Shown here piece by piece: positions 20,701 through 33,984 of a stretch of DNA of 64,000 nt; position 1 is the stretch's first letter; every line of letters begins with the position of its first letter. A program made the position numbers and the translations under genes. Origin of the DNA: Ciona savignyi (lineage: Eukaryota > Chordata > Ascidiacea > Phlebobranchia > Cionidae). The notes beneath the pieces were generated by a model. The model did not search any database and was not told the origin of the DNA. It worked only from the letters and a program-made list of their open reading frames with translations. Location: contig CH002827.1 of the NCBI GenBank assembly GCA_000149265.1, forward strand, positions 2,288,148 through 2,352,147, in the 5' to 3' direction.

Positions 20701-23700
20701 ATTACACTTTATTCGTTTTATTTTATTTTTAAGTTTCCCTAGGTCCTTTATATAAACTAGAAGTAAACACATTTATCTTCATCCAATCAATGCCATACCT
20801 CCATCATAAATCGATCCTCTTTGGAGAAATCGTCTTTTCTCTCGATTTCCTTCTCGTACAAAGCTTTGAGCTCCGGTTCTGGGCAAACTCTATGGAGAGC
20901 AATTATATTAGTGGTATATAGTTCCCTCAACTTCGCATAAATACACAAATAATTACCTTAAATGTGCATATATACACAAATAATTATCTTAAATACGCAT
21001 ATATAAAGCAGAGTTGTAATAGTGTCGATTAGTATGGCATTTTTATCCTTTTTTAATTAAAGGTAACCACTGGGTTTAGGCAACAGCCGCTAAATTTACA
21101 GCTCAATTTTAGGCATTAAGATCGATCAGGGAACTTCCCCACATTTGGTTTTATTTTAAAACGTCCTTAAATTTAGATTTGACAGATAATTTGTTGGTCA
21201 CGAGACAATGGTCCTCATATTATCCACCAGCTGCACGGTTGTTGGTAAAAACACACCTGGCATAATGGAGATGAAATCGTACGGTCGTGTGGCCGAATGG
21301 TTAAGGCGACCGACACATATACCAATTCTATACAAAAACTGTTCTTGTGACAAGCCCACCATAGATACGAAACTTGGCTCAGACAAAAAAAGATAAATTC
21401 TAAAAAGGACTTTCCCGACAAAGCCTACTCACTTGTACAGTCCATTCAAATGAGCGGTTGATATCCCACCATCCTCTTCACAAACGATGTTAACTCTCCT
21501 GATTAATTCGTCCCCACGAAGTTTAAACCCAGCCAGGAAGATTCCGAGATTTTGGGCAGTTTTTCGATCCAAAAATGACTCTGTGGCTCTTTTCTTTGGT
21601 TTCTCATTTGCTGAAGTAATCGAAACTTGAGATTTTTGGACGATTTTAAATAATAAGTCAAATATTTATGACACATTTAAATTAATTTCATATTGTTAAA
21701 CACTGTTTACAATGTATATTGCCTCCTAATTAAAAACAAAGTAGAAGAAGCCGGTTAAATAAATTAGATCAGTTGGTTGGTTATTCATCGCATATGATAT
21801 ATCGTATAATGTTACATTACCTAAAACAAATTTATTCTTTGGTAAGCTTAGCAATGGTTTTATACCTATACATGCCGATAATAAGCGTACAACGAACCAA
21901 TAAAGAATAATATCAAAAAGCAAATGTCAAACTTTTAATCGGGGTGACATCGCTCTGCTTCTTGTCATTGGTAACTTGGAACAACTGATGCAATTCCTCT
22001 TGGTCCACTAGGTGTTGTAGGTCCTCTATGTTTTTCCACATGCTCTTGCCTATCTGGTTCGTACATATCAAGTTGAGTGTTATTTTTATGTTACATGATA
22101 GGATACTCTTTATCTGCAGAGTGGGATAGTACAGGGACGCAGAGGACTTAACACAGTTAAAAAGGCAGAATACCATATGTTCATATGATGTGTGTAAATA
22201 TGTTATTTGTATGTCTCATTGGAGATATTGCTTCAATGTTTGAACAAACCGGGTGATCTGGTCTGTGATGTCATATCCGTTTCTACAGACAAGTTTGTAG
22301 GAATAAATAAATTTCTTACCATTGCTTTCGGAACTGGTGTCCAGTGGAAAGGCCGCATTTGATATTTGCTTTTGGAAGAGGATAACGGCGGGGGTGGGGG
22401 CATACCCGGTGGCGGAGGAACACCCGCAAGTAGTGGTGGTGGGGGAGGGGGGAGGGGAATTCCCTGGATATCCATTGTGGTTGTTGATACGGCTGAATGG
22501 GGTCGAGAGTTTGCAGACGGGCTTGGTGAAACTGGGGTAGTTTGGACTGCTAAACTATCCCTGTGCAAGGTTTCCAAGTTCTCAGATTTCCTTGATGGCG
22601 TTTTACTTTCTCGTTTCTCCTTCACTGTTAGTTCAGCCACCGATTCGTATGGATTTTCATTTTGCTGTCCATTGGTTACGGTTTCATGTTGGTTCTGGTT
22701 TAATATTGCGTCCAATAATGTGTCAGTTTCGCCATTTGATACTTTATGACCTCGATCATCTGGGCTCAACGTACTTTCCCTATTTGAAATCTGTTTTGTG
22801 TTCATTCTATTCGTAGTTAGTTTTTGGATATCAGACAAAGTTTGCCAAAGTTCTTCCAGTTTTTTTAAATTTTCAACATTAGCTTCATTGTCTTGGTCAA
22901 CGCTTAAGGATGCTTTGATCTTTTTCAGTTCCTGAATACAATGTAGTTTGCCGAATTATATTGCATTGAACGCCTTTAATTAGTGTAGTAATTTTAAACA
23001 GGTAAGTTTTTTATTTTAATGCAAACACTATATTGAATATTACTGAGTTTGACGGCAACTGCTGGTTACAGTGCGTTATAATTTGATACTGGAAGTGCTT
23101 CATGTGGTAACAATTTCCCCTAAATTATACTTTATTCGCTTATTTGAACAAAAAGAACTCTAAATACACAAAATACAATCCAAATTTGCCATCCGTCGTG
23201 AACGAATAAAGTGTTTCAATCCTTATGACTAAAACCAAGTCATAAAAACATTGCAACTAAACGTACCTGGAACACCAAATCAAACGCGTCGTCTCCGTCT
23301 TCTCCCGAATCTGATGCCTCACAATAGCTCCTCTTGCATCCTTCGTGAATGGCAGCGATCCACTCATCTCGGATTTGCTCCTGACTGGACTGGAGATTGG
23401 AGGAGGAAGACTCAGGGATCCGGAATCTAAGCAACATTTTGATGAGGATAGGTTTTTTAATAATTCTTAATTATTTACAAAAGTATTCTGTGAAAATGTG
23501 TATTTTATCCGTTAGTTGCGGTCTAATTGGCATTAAGTCAAGAAGAATGATTTGATAAGAGGGCAGTTTTTTAATTTTTTTAACTATTATTTTTCGATAT
23601 TATAAGAGGCAAAAAAATGATAGGATTCCTATTTGCATGTGTGTATGTATAAATAGAACAACAGTTTATTGAGCAATCCCAAATCCCAAGCAATGTGTTG

Positions 23701-26700
23701 CAGTTAGGAATGCAGTATGTGGGATAAATTGATTGTTCCGTGTAAATTAATTTGAGTTTGCCAACTTCATTTAATTAAAGAGCATTGACAAAACCCTCCA
23801 AAAAGTGGTCAGGGTGTAAATCGAACCAATCATCTACCAGACAGGGGGATCTGACGACACTCCTAAACATAAAAGCCAGTGTCGGGTTAGACAACATACC
23901 GGTAACTGTCTTTGGTGGTTGCGATTGTGAAGGTATTTGAATCCTCAGGGTTGATGGCAATGCTGCCAGGTGAGAGGTTGATGATGTTAAGTGCGGCAGT
24001 CTGTTCCTCTTCCTCTACTCTGTAGTACGCAAGTTCGCCGGATCGGATAACCACCAGTCGTCTGTGGGAATTATAATTTTTATTCTTTTATTTTGTTATT
24101 ACTTTAGTAAAGACGCCATTTATGTTTAACTAACAAAGAAACTAGATTCTTTTGCAAAACTATGGTTATAATACCTCCGTGTATAAAGAACACCAACTAG
24201 TGATATGGTTCCTGTCGGATGCGCTGCAACTTAGCGAAATCACANNNNNNNNNNNNNNNNNNNNNNNNNNNNNNNNNNNNNNNNNNNNNNNNNNNNNNNN
24301 NNNNNNNNNNNNNNNNNNNNNNNNNNNNNNNNNNNNNNNNNNNNATTAAATCAGAAACCAGTGACCTCTCTGGTCACGCCCTTAGGCTTCTAGATTGACA
24401 CACACGGTATAAAACTGGTTATACTGTACCCACTTGTTCCAATTAATAGCAGAATACGCTCCTTTCTTTTCCAAATACCCTTCCTTGATAATTTTAAAGC
24501 TGAGTTGCAACTTTTCGCACGGATCAAACGGTTGCCCTCGTTCTTCGTATTCATTTTGTTCACTTATAACGTTGAGTAATCGGATTAACTTGAAAAGAGA
24601 ACGAACAAATTAGTTTTTCAGTTGCAGAAGTTTCTTTTCCCGAATTGCTCATTTGGTTTGGTCGGAACAGTCTGACTTTCTCTGATACTCTTAAGTTTGT
24701 GTAATACCATGTGCCCACAGTCGGGTTACCAGAGCTCAGGCAGTGTATACAATGAAGACGTTGCGTAAGTTTGTGTTCATCTATTAATTTACTGGGTTAA
24801 GATGCTAAGCTAAAAACGAGACAGCAGTTGGTTTCAATCCCGCCACCTTTTGAATAAAGTTCTGAAGCGCTACCAATAAGTTAATCGACCGAAATAGGAT
24901 AGGATACGGTAAAGTGGATAAACCATTTAACAAAAGGTCAATATTCACATTACCTTGCTTTCACCCTCGGGTTAAAAAAGCAAAATACAGTTTCACTTTG
25001 AATGTAGTTTTGGTTGTTAGACGAGAAATTTTAAATTTTAAATATGGCTCTTCTCTGTCTAAGTGATATATGATTTCAAAATTTCTCTTAACCAAATGTC
25101 ACGTTATAAAACTGTCAAAACGATAATATCCACATATGTATAGAAAAGTAGAAATACAGGACAAAACCAGAGCAAAATAAATAAAAGTAAACTTACTTTC
25201 GTTTTATCGGCAAGGTTCTCGGCGTTTAGTTCCAACTCTTGGCTGTCGTCAAAATATATAAACACCTTTTTTCCTTCCTGTTAAATGTATGTTAAATCGC
25301 CATTACTGGTATGGAATAAAAAAAGATCACATAAGATCATAGCTGCACTTAGTGCATTACGAAATCCTTCATTGTGACGTGATAGTTGATAGAATTCGAC
25401 TAACTACCATGACTGTGACGTGCAGCTGACAGCATGTAAAAACAATAGCTCTTATGACGTGTTTAGGGCGAACTTTAGGTAGCGGCAGACGACATCGATT
25501 TTTGAACGGACGATTTGTGCTCAAGGTAATAATGCGCGTTACAATTCGAAAATACACTGTAAAAAAACAATAAACCTTGATATATTCTTTTTGATGCATT
25601 TTTTTGTTGCACGATTTTTAAGCTAATAGTAAAATTACTGAAATAGTAAATTATGTTGTGCGACAATATTTGGGCACTGCGTGCAGTCCAAAACGTGTGA
25701 TATATATTAGAAAATTATTAAACAGTAACAAAGAAGGGAATAAGGGTTGTAGAGTGTGGGCTGTATGACACCATCCATTCTAATTTCAAACTGACTGGGT
25801 GCGATTGATTCTGGAGTTGAACCCAAGCCAAACCCCAAGCCATTTCAATAACAATCGGCTGTGGGTGCAAAAGTATACAATCCTACACAGAATTACCCGA
25901 ATAAACGATTCAGCTTGGTGCAAGTGATTGCTTGTCGGATTTCCGGTGATTTTCCTAATTAAATCTAATTATACACGGCGGTAAATTGACCTCCTTTATC
26001 AAGACATAAAACTTACAATTTTAGCTTAAATTCAAAATTATTTCCTTAAGAAAAAATGTTTTTTTAAAACCAAAAAGTAGTTCTGTTAAAGTAAGTGTAC
26101 ATGTATGTATGTGTCTTTGTTAGTTTTATTTATCTAGCATACTTTCGTTAAAACGCATTTGCTCTAAAAATATGTTAAACGGTTTAATGGCCTGGTAACC
26201 GAAGAATTGTTACCAAGAAATTGAATGTGATTTCGCCCATACCATTTCCAAAGAACAAGCATGGAAATGATGGCATTGTGGTTCGGCCTTTATATCTACG
26301 TCACAGCCACGTAGTAGGTAAGCGGGAGTCCGAAAGCCTACGTATATGAAGGTTTGCTTTGAAAATTCAAAGAAATCAGCGGATGTTGCGGTTTATCATT
26401 GGTTCCAGTGCGCTAAGAAACCGATTAATCAGCACCGTTATTGCATCGTTTTATCCTGAACAAATAATCCAGCCAGTGGCTTTCGCTTTGGAATATTTAA
26501 AGAGGCTGTGGCCCAGATCATCAATGTTTTATGCCATGATTGCATTGGTAGTTATAGCAACCTACCTGCAAGTTCTAATTGGCATGTGTGTTTACGTCTG
26601 TGTACACAATAAACCTGGATAAACGTTCTTATTCGCAAAGATCGGGATCGCTTTAGTACACATAACAATACGAATGTAAGTATAACAAAGTACGCCATTG

Positions 26701-29700
26701 CATTACAACACAAATTTGAATAAGCTACAATATTTTTTTTTGGGATATGAATTAACATAGGTTTAGTGCAACTTTTGTAACCTCTCACCTGCCCGTCAAC
26801 GTTGACAAGTGATGAAAACGGATAGTTCGTTAATAAGTTTCCATGATGGATTAGAGAAATAACTTTAGCTCCAAAATCGATCTGAAAAATAAGTGATTAT
26901 GGTAATGAATATCGTAGCACAGTGTATGAAATCGTTGGAAAAGGTATAATTTTAGTGTTGTAATTTTAAACAGGTAAGTTTATTATTTTAATGCAAACAC
27001 TATGTTAAATATTACTGAGTTTGACGGCAACTGCTAATTACAGTGCGTTATAATTTGATACTGGAAGCGCTTCATGTGGTGCCATTTCTAATTTTGACTA
27101 ATTTCTTATTATGGGAAATTGTTTAGGACTGCAACTAAATTCTCTTAGAAAAACTAGAAAATCCTCGATGATAAAACCCGTTTTTACTGTTTTTTTGGTC
27201 TGAGACCCCTCATTTTCCGCGCTTGTGCGATATCGACAGTTGGTATGACAAATACCGGTAATCGTGAGATTACCTCTTGCCTACAAGCGTGCTATCGATG
27301 ATATAAGGTTGTGTTCAATATTTCATAATGTTGTTTTTGATCGATTCCTTCAAAACCATTCGATCGAAGAAACGTTCGTTAAGTGCCTTGTACAAGGACA
27401 CAGCCAGCAGGAGATTGGATATGATAAGGATTAAACCAATGTCCGACGGGTCATTTACATCCAACATTATCAATAATTCCAAGCAGCTGCTAATTTCAAG
27501 GAAAGCGTGACTGTTTAGAAGCTTTTATTCCAGGGTGCTATATCAAAACTGTTCCCATCTATACTTGGGTTGACATATTCATCTCAGCACAAACTGTCTC
27601 AACACAATTTTTACGAACATTACGTTCATATTACCGTATGGCCATGGTCCAACAAAGAGCATTTAAATCGGCAACACTCCATTACAAAGACAAACAAATC
27701 ACATTCTGGACCTTTATAAACGGGAACAATACACACCAATAACACTCATATCAAGCAACCACGCGACCGAAATACGTGACCAGTATTTCATCTGAATGAC
27801 TTTCATAACGTGACACCCAATTAACCTTCCAATCGCTCTTATGCACGTGCCTTGGTTTGCTTCCAAAACCAAGCTACAAATTTTCCCCAAAGACGCCTTT
27901 ATCGATTGAAAGATAGAATCAGGCTGTACTTCTAAGCTATAATAACACCCTTTATGCGTAAAAAGGTTCCCACAATTTATTTATTGTGACGGAAATTTGT
28001 CAAGTAATACATTTATAATATTTTGGCGGCGTTCGGTTGGTTATTAAGCTCGAATTAATCGATTTGATTTTTGATTTCAAATAATGCAATCTGAAGATTT
28101 TTCACATATATTTCAAACATAGAGTCCAACCAACAGTACGACCTGTTCATATACAGCACACAACTTTTAAACAGGGCCAATTCAATGCATTTGCACAGAC
28201 CTCAATATCTACTTTGGTTCTTTTGAATAATATATATGTTTTTCCGAGCAACAGCGTAGATACAAATACCTATATATAAAACGAGATTTTTGAGTTACCA
28301 CGCTACTGAAGAACCACCATATATTTTTGCCAATAATTAATTGTTTTTTTTAGAAGTGTTTATTATCTTAAGAAGCATGTAGCTTCTTTGTTGTTGATTG
28401 CTTTGTCAGTACACAAAGATTTCACAAAATAAAGGAAAGGATAGGATATTCATGTTTATCCCGTGAATGAAAAAACCAAGGGGTTAACACATGGGAAATC
28501 GTAAAGGACTACTACCTTGGCGAATTAGGGAAGTAACACCGAGTATTTTGGTCAGCTTACGACAAACCTGCATTATTCTTTTCTGCGGGACTTTATGCTT
28601 CGAGCATTTGTAGATGGAGAAGTTGTAGACTTGTTTGCTTCGGAGATCCTGGTTCCCTGACGTCTCGACGTGCTCCTCCGAAGACACTGAGGATCGTTCC
28701 TGCTTGGAAACCAAGTTGTTTCAGCGTTACTTGGTGATCATTCGCCACAAAGAATACGACAAAACACTTATTTCACACATTGTATACGAAACAACATCCT
28801 TACAGGTAATGATATAACCTTATGGCATTGGCTAATGCAGTGTGTTTAATACGTTTTTTTTACTAATCCACTGCATAAAGGAAATAGCGGTGAAGAACAA
28901 TGTGTGAACAGAACGGCGCGAAAAGGTGCCAAAGGTAGGGAACTAACTCTCGACCCATTAGTTATGAAAAAAAATAAAAATTGTACATATTTATGTTTTG
29001 CACTGAATACCTATCACGACGGGGCTTTTGTGATTCTTACAGGCAACGTTGCCGTATGACAAATTATGATTAATTAAAGAGTAAATATACTAACAAGTTC
29101 TTTTCAATTATTTTAGCACGTTGTCATATGAATATAACGAAACCTGCTAATATGCGTAAAATCCGCACGATTGCATGCATAACGTTTAAATTAATACCAA
29201 TTATGGGTCAATCAATTAAAAATTAAGTTGTGTGTATTGAAATTATGATTCACGTTGATTGGTTCACACTTACGACGGGTTTACGCACGATTGAAGCATT
29301 GTTTCCGTCGCTGCTTTTATTTCGAGATCTCCTCGGCAGAAACTTCTTCAGCGTCTTCCCAGGCTTGAAGGATTTTTTATCCTGCGAAAAAAATCGAGGA
29401 ACGGTTGTGTATTGGTGTATATATATATTTTAGTCATTTGTACACAAGTAAGCATACCTGTCCAAATGTTTACAAATTTGCATTGGTGATTAATATGTAG
29501 CGGAACATATGTAGGCATATATTGTTGCCCTAATTTGTGGTAGTTTATATAACCAAGACGACAGACGACTTTTAATATGTTGGCGGTTTGCGACAAACTG
29601 ATTTTTACCGAAACGTTCGAGCTATATACATTACCCTGTCCATCTATAAATAAAACTTGATACGCTTAAAACATGTCTATCTGGGCAATATTTTCAAAGA

Positions 29701-30215
29701 CGCGATTAAATATGTGACCTATGTATACATATATATATGGCACAATGACCGTTATGATCCGATACACGAAATGTCAATGTTTAAACATTGGTGTATTGAT
29801 TCATTACTTTTGACATATTAAGAATGACTGTGTCACCTTTGCATTTTGTGCTATATTCGTAGATGACTTTAATCTATTTTAGTGCACACATGTTGTAGTA
29901 TATAAGGAACGTTATTGCAGTATAAAAATGTGTCCATATTTACGCGGTAATTACAGACCTATATTATATACAAACTCTTTGCATTAAGTCGGTATAAACG
30001 CTATTCTTTATACTTTCTATTATATACCACCCTTGGCACGTAAAGCATGTACAATTATAAACCTTGCTGATGTTATTTGTTTCTTCTTCCAGTTGTATTT
30101 CGTTGGTTCTCGCCTCTGTCCAGCTCACGGCCTCGTCCACTGTCATACAGCTCATCTTTACTTGTTTCATCAGCCATAGTTGTTCGTCGTTCGTTAGTGA
30201 TGGTCGTCCCGTCAT
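17793..30215 (-). CDS. PH-domain-containing formin (16 exons, about 904 residues)
   Basis: Actin nucleator and elongator. Exons 5' to 3' (minus strand): 30215-30063, 29381-29274, 28699-28568, 26881-26789, 25277-25197, 24588-24434, 24061-23900, 23426-23267, 22931-22320, 22053-21933, 21610-21433, 20889-20799, 20466-20380, 20320-20168, 19663-19534, 18091-17793; GT/AG and phase-consistent. Residues ~52-87 are basic (KTLKKFLPRRSRNK). A PH/PTB-like fold (~107-205; QVYNFSIYKCSKHKVPQKR, YPFSSLVNVDG, VFIYFDDSQELEL) precedes a clear PH domain (~226-330; GYLEKKGAYSAINWNKRLVV, GELAYYRVEEEE, DEWIAAIHEG). A linker with a short predicted coil leads to FH1 (~506-532, runs of 4-7 prolines) and FH2 (~540-895; MRPFHWTPVP, KTAQNLGIFLAGFKL with the actin-binding Ile, DRKQTLLNVVVDIVEKHEPE). 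The FH2 GNYMN-type motif is altered to AVANQINCTN. No DAD-like tail is visible. PH-domain formins have been described as a class of animal formins; the assignment to it is inferred. The exact 3' end is less certain than the rest, because the last exon could splice again. Confidence 0.92.
19272..19450 (-). repeat. SINE copy, reverse, internally deleted
   Basis: GGATAGGATAGGATATA tail, GTTTATCCCCGTGAGTG, then GGACACAACTGACTAGCTAG, AACCCTTCGGCTGAAAGGCG and CTAATCGG. The middle third of the element is missing. Lies in a formin intron. Confidence 0.8.
21284..21312 (+). repeat. tRNA-like head of a second SINE family
   Basis: GTGTGGCCGAATGGTTAAGG looks like the 5' arm of a Leu/Ser-type tRNA with an A-box. 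No B-box or acceptor stem follows, so this is not a tRNA gene. Related heads lie near 43400 (reverse), 50700 and 62825. Confidence 0.45.
22981..23108. repeat. 128-bp direct repeat, copy A (formin intron)
   Basis: Nearly identical to 26953-27080 in the same orientation with no length difference; about ten mismatches by eye. Both include GAGTTTGACGGCAACTGCT and GTGCGTTATAATTTGATACT. They sit in two different introns of the formin gene. Confidence 0.9.
24245..24344. other. Assembly gap (100 N)
   Basis: Exactly 100 N, the usual placeholder for a gap of unknown size. It lies in the intron between the two exons that encode the formin PH domain. The flanking exons join in phase (AAC AA|A), so no coding sequence needs to be missing. 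Confidence 0.98.
26953..27080. repeat. 128-bp direct repeat, copy B (formin intron)
   Basis: Partner of 22981-23108; see that entry. Confidence 0.9.
28438..28502 (-). repeat. SINE tail fragment, reverse
   Basis: GGATAGGATATTCATGTTTATC then AAACCAAGGGGTTAACACATG, about 65 bases downstream of the donor of formin exon 3. Confidence 0.75.
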
Positions 30216-33200
30216 ATTACTAAGTGTGACCTAACAGCTATACACGGTTTTGTAAGAATTCCAAGCAATCAAATCTTTATATATCTAAATAATTGGACAG
30301 TTAAAGCTTTTTGTAAAATACTGTATTAGTTAGTGGTCATTTAATGTTGATATATCCGTCTATGAATCAACCCCTCCATGATATAAGTTTGTACACAAAT
30401 CAATCGTAATAAGCACATAACCTGTTCATTTGAACCACAATTTCAATTATATTTGTATTTATACATAAAACAACCGTAATAAGTACGTTAGCCACCACTT
30501 GACTATCTGCGCCACACAAAGTTTAGCTTTAGGATATATATTTGTTGAAATAAACCAGGATATCTGATGTCTATCCGAGTTACATTTTTATTATATAAAT
30601 ATATAAAGAGAGACTAACTTAATTGCGATTTTAACAATATCTTGTAACTCAACACCAGTAGAGTCTGTATTGCATGCAGCTTGCTAGTTCCTTAGTTGAC
30701 TGCAGCAACGCTTCAGTACGCTGACTGACTAAGCTATACTTAACCAGGCAATATGTCTACCTCTTATATGGCCAAATTTTACTTCGAAACCTGCACCTAT
30801 TTTATAACATGCATAACGCTATCATTGCGTCAGTATGCCTATGTACTACGTATCCATAAAGTGTACTTTTGTTCTCCTGCTTCTGGGTATATGACCTAAA
30901 AACATTATCTTTATCAATTCTGAGAAGTTCAGCTTCTCCTAGATACCAGTTTTTTTTTATAAGAACTGTACTTAGAACCTGCAACAACTCAAAGCAAAAT
31001 ATTTATTAAGTTATTATGCCTTCACTCAAAGTCTTCAAACTTTGACACCATCTAATATGTCTGCACTAACGTTTAATCAAATGGCGGAAATAAGACAAAC
31101 GAAACAATCTGTGATTCATTTCAAGAATATTTACAACAAACGTTATGACGCAACAAAACGAACTAAAGTAATTAATTTACCAAAACGGCAGTAGAGATTA
31201 TAGCAACTTGTGTTGTGATGTATTCTAACCATCAGACAAAAATATCCAAAATCTGAAAGCAAAAAAAATAATCATTTTCCCCTACAGCTTGGTACTGACC
31301 CATACCAATAAAGGTAATTTATTCCTTCCAAATATGAAAACACCACAAACAATTGTTTTGTATAGAATAATAAGAATATAGTCAAGTACTACAACAAATC
31401 CTTTCGTAAAGTAAAGACGCCCGAACTCCTAATGATGTAAACTGCATCAACGATTTAAAATTCGAGTAATTTAAACACTGAATTAATTCCTCGTAAAACT
31501 AATTACTAGTAAATCAATAGACCTCTCCGTCCATGGTTTAAACCAATTCCTGGTTCCTGTTTCTCTGCTATCATGTGGGCTGCATCCTTTATCTTATACC
31601 AATCATAATAAACGGTTTTGAGAATACTCTTGTGTGCTATATAACCCTGCATAAACAACATATAGCAGGAGGCATGCTTACGGACGTTGATGAATAATTC
31701 AAAGGCATGATTTCCCAGGTATCAGGAATAGGAATTAACAAGATTAAACAATGCAATCTGGGCAGGACATATAATACTGTATTATTGACTTATTCTAAAT
31801 ATACCTTGGTAAGCGATCCACTAACAGATATATACGCTACACTTTCCGTTGCCTGTCAAGTTTAAACAAAAAAAGGTTTTTGTTGGTCCCAATCAAATAT
31901 AGCTGTAAACAATCAACCTTGATAAACATACCACCAGTTTATCAATGCCAAATCTCCAAACAATCTTAAAATGCACTTGCTGAATGACAAAAAGCACTCT
32001 CTTTCTTACTACGACAATCTCAACTGCCACTCTTTACAAAATCATCTGTTATACGAGTAAGCCTATAACACTAATGAATATTCAATTCAGTTTCCCAAAC
32101 AAACCAAGCTTCGAAGCTTTGTATTGATCTGTTCGTTTCCAATATGTCGCCACTGCACAACTACGCGAATAATATGAATAATTTATCTGCCCGCCATATT
32201 GACATCCGGGCTATTTCCGCATTTCGAGGTGATTAGAATGAAAAAGCGCACAAAGTTCTAAAACGATGACAACTCAACCTGTGCCTCCGCGCTGTGCTGT
32301 GAAACCTACACTATTACAAAACAGTTCAGTGTTCAATGAACATTTTTAAAGCCTTAATTATATATTTGTTGAAGTTGCGATTATATATTTTTGTGTGTTG
32401 CACAAATTGACAGGAACAAGTATTAAAAAGTAGGCCTATATCACTTGTCCATTTGTGCCACTGTTTCGGGTCATTTTTTGGTTTGTGCACAAATCCCACA
32501 CGACATGGCCATCTGTGTGGGCTTTTTTAATTTTCTAACCTGTAGCCCAAATCGGAACTTTCAAATACAGGTTATTTTCGGAGCAACAATACAGCACCCG
32601 CTTAAATACCTTCATTGACAACGTAATGGCCTGTTTAATCATATCGAGTGTAAAGAATGAACGACATTTTATTAATCACTTTCACAACATTGTCTGGTAT
32701 AATTTATGACGTTGTAGCTTACTAGTCATCCCTCGTTCAACTTTCAATCCAACCAATATTACACAATTATAATAACCACCAACTCACTGTTTGCAAACAC
32801 TATCAATGCTTATGACGTCATAGGAAGCGTTGTAATTCATACTACTACTTCCTGATCACAAAGCGTTTGTTCAGCAATAATAGTCTCTACTTTCTAGAAC
32901 AATGGTACGAATAAATTACCATATATCGCCTTAACCTAGTACGGAAATTTTAATAAAATTGCTCTATCAAGTTTCAAACAAAGCATGCCTTAAAGCTTAA
33001 ACAACTTAAAGCTTAAAAATTCAGAAAACTGACGTACAGTTTTAACCACGAAACTTTATTTTATACGGTTTAACCTCGTTTTTAAGCTTTTTGCATTCGA
33101 TATACTTTTTTTTAGCAAGTTCTATAACATTTTTTAATTACTTGTAAATGCGCTGCACCGGCTGATCAATACAAACGGCTGCACTATGTGCTTTCTAACA

Positions 33201-33699
33201 ACCTTTACCACAACATGTACGCCATCCATCCACACTTTACTTTGTTGTTGAGTTATGCAACGTTATCCATCAGCTTGCACTAAATATTACAGGATAGACA
33301 CACATAGCCTATAACACGTGTATAAGCGGTATCTATACATACTTAAGCAAACTACCAAGCAGCTGTGGATAGTAACTGTGTTTCTTAGCAATATGTCTCG
33401 CCCTCACATATGACCGGCAAGACTAATCTATAGAATTCATAATAGCGTTAACGCATATTCACAGGTGCCAAGGTGGTGTGTTTCGTTTTTGCCTATATTG
33501 ACATTCGATGCATATTAGAATACACTTTCAGTTTAATTTCACTTTATACCAACCAATGCACACATAATTTGTAAACGATTTAAAATTAAACTGACAATAT
33601 TTATGGTGCCACTGCCGTGACCTTGCCTGTGTCGTTTATTAAATCAATACATGATGGTAATTAATCTTCGTCGTAATAAATAAATGTTACATGGTACAG

Positions 33700-33984
33700 A
33701 TTAGTCTGGTGATTTAATGCGTGGCCGTTCAGCCGAAGAATTGCAGGTGCGAAACTGGTCGCTAACTATAGTCAATTGTTTTCTTGGGCAAGGCGATTAA
33801 CGGACATTGCCTGAACTTTTAATGGGTTCTACTCAATTGTAGGGACGTGTGAATCATACACAACACACTGCAATAGCTCCGGTAACCCAACGATGGGCGC
33901 GAGGTAATCTTACGATTGCCTCTGATAACCATCTTGATTTTCCCATTTACGGGAATAAACATGAAACTATCCTATATCCTATCT
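33700..33984 (+). repeat. Near-full-length tRNA-derived SINE
   Basis: Best forward copy. Head TTAGTCTGGTGATTTAATGC (A-box-like) and GAATTGCAGGTGCGAAACTG (degenerate B-box); body CTTGGGCAAGGCGATTAACG, ACACTGCAATAGCTCCGGTA, GGGCGCGAGGTAATCTTACG; tail GGAATAAACATGAAACTATC then TATCC-type repeats. The layout of tRNA-like head, unrelated body and short tandem tail is that of a Pol III-transcribed SINE. Confidence 0.85.

Noticed and set aside
21284..21330. Possible tRNA gene
   Set aside because: Only the 5' arm resembles a tRNA; there is no B-box or pairing acceptor stem.
22322..22816. Plus-strand glycine-rich frames
   Set aside because: Antisense of the proline-rich FH1 exon of the formin.
24420..24430. 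Donor GTACAG after NWNKW in the formin PH exon, implying a missing micro-exon at the gap
   Set aside because: The donor GTGGGT three bases earlier gives the right phase and a normal PH motif, so no missing exon is needed.
26359..26622. 87-codon plus-strand frame with a hydrophobic segment in a formin intron
   Set aside because: No recognised family, no supporting splice or promoter context; may be chance, though an intronic micro-gene cannot be excluded.
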